From positions 1 to 64,000 of the forward strand of contig CBDBVE010000005.1 in NCBI GenBank assembly GCA_965212595.1: a stretch of DNA of 64,000 bases, in the 5' to 3' direction. Positions within the stretch are counted from its first letter, which is position 1, and every line of letters starts with the position of its first letter. Positions 60,442 through 64,000 of the stretch are shown here, one piece after another. A program made the translations under genes and the position numbers. Source of the DNA: Poritiphilus sp965212595 (GTDB lineage: Bacteria; Bacteroidota; Bacteroidia; Flavobacteriales; Flavobacteriaceae). The notes beneath the pieces were generated by a model that searched no databases, was not told where the DNA came from, and saw only the letters and a program-made list of their open reading frames with translations.

Positions 60442-61077
60442 ATGAAAAAGAAAATACGTACCATCCTTTTTGCGGTCCTTCTCTTCCCGATCTTAGTGCT
60501 CATTCTCAGTAACTTCATTATTGAAAGCGCGGTAGACGGAAAGACATATTCTGATCTCAACAGAATCCCAAAAAACAAAGTAGGCATTGTTTTGGGCACC
60601 TCGCAAAGGCTGGTTGAAGGCGGAATTAATCCGTACTACGCCAATCGTATCAAGGCGACCATCGCCCTTTTTGAAGCAGGTAAAATTGATTTTGTCCTGG
60701 TTAGCGGAGACAATGGAAGCAAGTATTATAATGAACCCGATACTTTTAAAAAAGATCTGATTGAAGGTGGTATTCCACAGGAAAAGATTTTTTTAGACTA
60801 TGCCGGATTCAGAACGCTTGATTCTATGGTTCGCGCCAAAGTAATTTTTGGGCTTGAAAAAGTAACGGTGATCTCACAGGAGTTTCATAATGAAAGGGCA
60901 ATCTACCTGGCAAACAAGAAAGGCTTAGCTGCTATTGGTTATAACGCGCGTGATATTGAAGGCACCCATGGTTTTAAGGTACAGATGCGGGAATACTTTG
61001 CTCGCGTTAAGGTCTTCGTAGACCTATTATTAAATACCGAACCGCGATTTTATGGGGATAAGGTTGAGATTAAATAG
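60442..61077 (+). CDS. DUF218 (SanA/YdcF-like) membrane protein
   Basis: A 211-residue protein with one N-terminal helix (ILFAVLLFPILVLILSNFII) and a periplasmic DUF218 domain: VGIVLGTSQRLVEGGINPYYANRI, LVSGDNGSKYYNEPD, TVISQEFHNERAIYLA. SanA in E. coli affects the envelope barrier to vancomycin. Likely an envelope role. Nramp-like gene follows by 27 bases. Confidence 0.9.
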   Translation: MKKKIRTILFAVLLFPILVLILSNFIIESAVDGKTYSDLNRIPKNKVGIVLGTSQRLVEGGINPYYANRIKATIALFEAGKIDFVLVSGDNGSKYYNEPDTFKKDLIEGGIPQEKIFLDYAGFRTLDSMVRAKVIFGLEKVTVISQEFHNERAIYLANKKGLAAIGYNARDIEGTHGFKVQMREYFARVKVFVDLLLNTEPRFYGDKVEIK

Positions 61078-61104
61078 TTATTTTAGTCGCACTAAGCAAC
61101 CAAC

Positions 61105-62358
61105 ATGACTCAACTAAAAACACTTATAAAAAACCTGGGGCCAGGGCTTTTATTTGCCAGTATGGCCATTGGCACTTCACACCTTGTTCTATCTACCAAA
61201 GCGGGGGCCCAATACGGCTGGGTTATGATCATTCCTATTATCCTGGCAAACCTTTTAAAATATCCTTTTTTTGAATTCGGGATACGTTATACCGGCGTCA
61301 CAGGCAAGAGTCTAATTGAGGGATATTTAAATCGCGGAAAGGGGTATTTGTGGCTATATACTTTTATCTCTCTGGTGACCACTTTTACCATTCTTGCAGC
61401 CTTGTATGCAGTGACCGCCGGACTCTTTATTAACCTTTTTAGTATTTCGGACCTATCTGAAAGTACCATAGCATTAGGCTTATTTATACTGATCAGTGCC
61501 ATTTTGATCATTGGGCGCTACAAATTCCTGGAAACTTCGTTAAAATTTGTAATCACTATTCTTTTTGCTGCCTTGTTAGTTACCACAGGGCTCGTGCTAT
61601 TTAAGGGCCAGGTAACTCCTGTTGAGAACTTTTTACAACCGGAAATATTCAATGAAGTAGGCATCCTTTTCTTAATTAGTTTAATAGGTTGGATGCCCAC
61701 AGCAGTTGAGGCCAGCAGCTGGATAAGTCTCTGGACTCTGGAAAAACAGAAAGTTAGTGGCAAAAAGCTCCCACTTTCCGAGGCACTTCAGGAATTTAAT
61801 TCGGGCTACTTAATGACCGCTTTATTGGCCATTTTCTTTTTGATTATCGGTTGGATGACACTTTATGGCACCAATACCGAGCTCAGCGGAAATGCTACTA
61901 CTTTTGCTGATCAGGTTGTACAGTTGTTTACAACGCACATTGGAAATTGGGCTTACATTTTTATCGCAGTTTCCGCTTTTGCCACCATGTTCAGCACCTG
62001 TATGACGGCACATGACGCCATTGCCAGGGTAAGCATTGATCTTTTGACGCATCTCACGCCTAAAACGAAAGATTATACCGGACGGAAGTATTTTGCAGCC
62101 GGAGTTATAGTTCTTGCGCTTGTCAATTTCCTTGTGCTTTGGGTGTTTAGCGCCAATATGGGTTTCCTTGTAGCCTTAGCAACATTCATTTCCTTTGTTC
62201 TGGCCCCGGTGGTTGGTTATATGAACTTGAAAAATGTGACCAGTAAGGACCTTCCAAAGGAGCATCATCCCAAAAGAGGCCTACAATGGCTTACCTATGC
62301 GGGGATTGTTTTCCTGTCCCTTTTTGCCATCTATTATTGCTGGATGATATTGGTTTAG
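61105..62358 (+). CDS. Nramp-fold transporter lacking canonical metal site
   Basis: A 417-residue protein with about eleven helices of the Nramp/SLC11 type. In canonical Nramp, helix 1 has DPGN and helix 6 has MPH for Mn2+/Fe2+. Here helix 1 reads AIGTSHLVLSTKAGAQYGW and helix 6 GWMPTAVEASSW, so both sites are changed. It may carry another substrate. Possibly cotranscribed with the DUF218 gene. Followed by repeats and convergent acs. Confidence 0.88.
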   Translation: MTQLKTLIKNLGPGLLFASMAIGTSHLVLSTKAGAQYGWVMIIPIILANLLKYPFFEFGIRYTGVTGKSLIEGYLNRGKGYLWLYTFISLVTTFTILAALYAVTAGLFINLFSISDLSESTIALGLFILISAILIIGRYKFLETSLKFVITILFAALLVTTGLVLFKGQVTPVENFLQPEIFNEVGILFLISLIGWMPTAVEASSWISLWTLEKQKVSGKKLPLSEALQEFNSGYLMTALLAIFFLIIGWMTLYGTNTELSGNATTFADQVVQLFTTHIGNWAYIFIAVSAFATMFSTCMTAHDAIARVSIDLLTHLTPKTKDYTGRKYFAAGVIVLALVNFLVLWVFSANMGFLVALATFISFVLAPVVGYMNLKNVTSKDLPKEHHPKRGLQWLTYAGIVFLSLFAIYYCWMILV

Positions 62359-62386
62359 GTAGCAAGAAGGGGTTTTGGCGTATTAA

Positions 62387-62475
62387 AATTTGAAATTTTG
62401 CCTAGGGGTCCTAGACCCCTCCCCACTTTAAAATATACGCCATCAATGTAATTTGCTTGCAACTTCTAAAACATA
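62387..62475. repeat. Dispersed intergenic element, copy B
   Basis: AGGGGTC CTA GACCCCT inverted repeat at 62404-62420 followed by CCCC, with a downstream block (ATGTAATTT...GCAACT) shared with copy A at 7181-7260. Lies between the Nramp-like gene and acs. Confidence 0.55.
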
Positions 62476-62555
62476 GATAAAATCAGGACCTGGTAGCTTA
62501 GTTCTTCCCTGGTTTGCATTTAAATTTCGAAAAAGTTTTGGTTAATAGAAACTAT

Positions 62556-62615
62556 GCAATTAGCAATTAGCAATTAGCAATTAGCAATTAGCAATTAGCA
62601 ATTAGCAATTAGCAA
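62556..62615. repeat. Tandem heptamer repeat, eight copies of GCAATTA
   Basis: Eight perfect copies of GCAATTA (62556-62611) plus GCAA, 17 bases past which lies the acs stop. A slipped-strand locus that should vary in copy number between strains. It is between convergent genes, so no phase-variation target is evident. Confidence 0.95.
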
Positions 62616-62631
62616 GATTAGTGAATCTTCT

Positions 62632-64000
62632 TTAGAACGCATTGTCCTTGATTTCTTTTACCACTTCCGGATTGAGTAGAGTACTAATATCACCAAGGTT
62701 TTCGGCATCTTTACTTGCGATCTTTCTAAGAATACGTCTCATAATTTTACCGCTTCTGGTTTTTGGTAGGCCAGGTACAAATTGAATCTTATCTAATTTA
62801 GCGATAGGCCCAATTTGCTCTGTAATTTGTTGATTAATCTCCTTGCGTAGGTTATCCCTATCTCTTCCTTCTCCTACTTCTTTTAAAATGATAAAGCCGT
62901 ATAGGGCGTTACCTTTAATGTCGTGTGGGAAACCAACAATAGCAGATTCGGCCACCGCGGGGTGCTCATTAATGGAATCCTCTATAGGTGCCGTTCCCAG
63001 ATTATGGCCAGATACAATGATCACATCATCTACCCTTCCAGTAATGCGATAATAACCAACGGCATCTCTTAGAGCTCCGTCTCCCGTAAAGTAATTATTC
63101 TTATAAGCAGAGAAATAAGTATCCCTGTAACGTTCGTGATCTCCCCAAATAGTGCGGGCCATTGATGGCCATGGGAATTTAATACATAAGCGCCCATCTA
63201 CCTGGTTACCCTTTATTTCTTTGCCCTCTTCATCCATTAGAGCTGGTTGAATGCCAATAAACGGAAGCGTGGCATATGTAGGGGTGGTTGGCGTAACGTA
63301 CGGGATAGGTGAGATCATTATACCGCCGGTTTCTGTCTGCCACCAGGTATCTACTATTGGGCTCTTTCCTTTTCCAATATTGTTATTATACCAATGCCAT
63401 GCTTCTTCATTAATTGGCTCACCAACAGAGCCTAAAACTTTGAGGGACGAGAGATCATATTTTTCAACAAAATCAAGGCTTTCTTTGGCTAATGCCCTGA
63501 TAGCTGTAGGCGCCGTGTAGAACTGATTTATCTTATGCTTTTGAACTACCTCCCAGAAGCGTCCAAAATCTGGATAGGACGGCACACCCTCGAACATCAC
63601 AGTAGTGCCTCCATTCGCCAGGGGGCCATAAACAATATAAGAATGACCAGTGATCCAGCCAATGTCTGCTGTACACCAATAAATATCGTTTTCAGTGTAC
63701 TGGAAAATGTTTTTAAAAGTATAGGCCGTATATACCATATAGCCGCCGCAGCTATGAACCATTCCCTTTGGTTTTCCGGTAGAACCAGAAGTATAGAGAA
63801 TAAATAGCGGATCTTCGGCTTCCATGATTTCGGCGTTGCAATCTGCATAGGCTCCTTTTAACAATGGCGCCAACCAAAGATCGCGACCTTCTTTCATTGT
63901 AACTTTTTCCCCGGTTCTTTCGGCTACCAAGACGGTCTTAACTCCCGGGCAATCGTCCATTGCGGCATCTACGATTCCTTTTAGGTCGATCGTTTTGGCC
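62632..64000 (-). CDS. acs: Acetyl-CoA synthetase, 5' end outside window
   Basis: AMP-forming enzyme making acetyl-CoA from acetate. The frame is open to the window edge, so the N-terminal part is missing; about 456 codons remain. Visible are the ATP-binding LYTSGSTGKPKGMVHS, the CTADIGWITGHSYIVYGPL segment, WWQTETGG, and the C-terminal acetylatable Lys in TRSGKIMRRILRKIA. Produces PPi, which the pyrophosphatases remove. Confidence 0.97.
   Translation of the reverse strand, partial: AKTIDLKGIVDAAMDDCPGVKTVLVAERTGEKVTMKEGRDLWLAPLLKGAYADCNAEIMEAEDPLFILYTSGSTGKPKGMVHSCGGYMVYTAYTFKNIFQYTENDIYWCTADIGWITGHSYIVYGPLANGGTTVMFEGVPSYPDFGRFWEVVQKHKINQFYTAPTAIRALAKESLDFVEKYDLSSLKVLGSVGEPINEEAWHWYNNNIGKGKSPIVDTWWQTETGGIMISPIPYVTPTTPTYATLPFIGIQPALMDEEGKEIKGNQVDGRLCIKFPWPSMARTIWGDHERYRDTYFSAYKNNYFTGDGALRDAVGYYRITGRVDDVIIVSGHNLGTAPIEDSINEHPAVAESAIVGFPHDIKGNALYGFIILKEVGEGRDRDNLRKEINQQITEQIGPIAKLDKIQFVPGLPKTRSGKIMRRILRKIASKDAENLGDISTLLNPEVVKEIKDNAF

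Noticed and set aside
62556..62615. CRISPR-like array
   Set aside because: The unit is a 7-base direct repeat without spacers, so it is a simple tandem repeat.

Overview
This 64 kb window is chromosomal DNA from a member of the Flavobacteriia (Bacteroidota), most likely a marine Flavobacteriaceae. The evidence is a GLPGLI-family protein, a DUF5686 outer-membrane protein, a PorG-like type IX secretion gene beside uppS-bamA-skp, a FolK/deoxynucleoside-kinase fusion, many envelope proteins with SPI/SPII signals, and -7 promoter elements of the Bacteroidota form TAnnTTTG. Base composition is moderate (roughly 40% G+C by eye), falling visibly at 52.6-58.4 kb. No rRNA, prophage, transposase or CRISPR was seen.

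Layout. 0-4 kb: GLPGLI protein, an overlapping histidine kinase/response regulator pair, a deoxynucleoside kinase. 4-7 kb: membrane pyrophosphatase (hppA) and soluble pyrophosphatase (ppa), the two routes of PPi hydrolysis. 7.3-13 kb: DUF5686 outer-membrane protein, pdhB, and divergent etfBA with a 26-bp perfect palindrome between pdhB and etfB. 13-21.5 kb: bifunctional nuclease, nucleoside transporter, thyA, an ergothioneine-type cluster (egtB-egtD-DUF427), a CBM48 protein, a class V PLP enzyme that could be the missing EgtE-type lyase, a 2TM protein and folA. 21.6-29.7 kb, reverse strand: CBS protein, nadK, porG-like, uppS, bamA, two skp/ompH genes and murI, an envelope-biogenesis block. 29.7-36.9 kb: pdxJ, esterase, SGNH lipoprotein, a four-helix membrane protein, tig, clpP and clpX. 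36.9-52.2 kb: small envelope proteins, an AraC regulator with a membrane sensor, GH3, DUF2797, AsmA, a queuosine-precursor transporter, sppA, folK-dNK, trmH and mutS. Then tRNA-Gly(GCC) and tRNA-Leu(UAA). 58.4-64 kb: pirin, hydrolase, DUF218 protein, an unusual Nramp-fold transporter, and acs cut by the window end.

The accessory part is 52.6-58.4 kb, directly behind tRNA-Leu. It holds two large genes facing each other: an ABC-type ATPase fused to a DUF4435/TOPRIM-like domain (like a merged AriA-AriB of the PARIS anti-phage system), and a 1217-residue protein with a DUF4062 N-terminus, an nSTAND1-type NTPase, one transmembrane helix and a long leucine-rich-repeat region. The second resembles the effector-NTPase-LRR plan of eukaryotic NLR immune receptors and is the best candidate in the window for an undescribed defence system. 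Its 3' end carries a hidden reading frame: one added base in an A5 run would extend it by 42 codons to a stop exactly abutting the neighbouring gene. This suggests a frameshift or a decayed tail.

Other points of interest are two ATGCATGCAT-centred palindromes (before etfBA and before an SGNH lipoprotein) that may mark a shared regulon, a dispersed intergenic repeat built on GGGGTC(n)TAGACCCC, an eight-copy heptamer repeat, and a small promoter-terminator unit with no gene behind folK-dNK.
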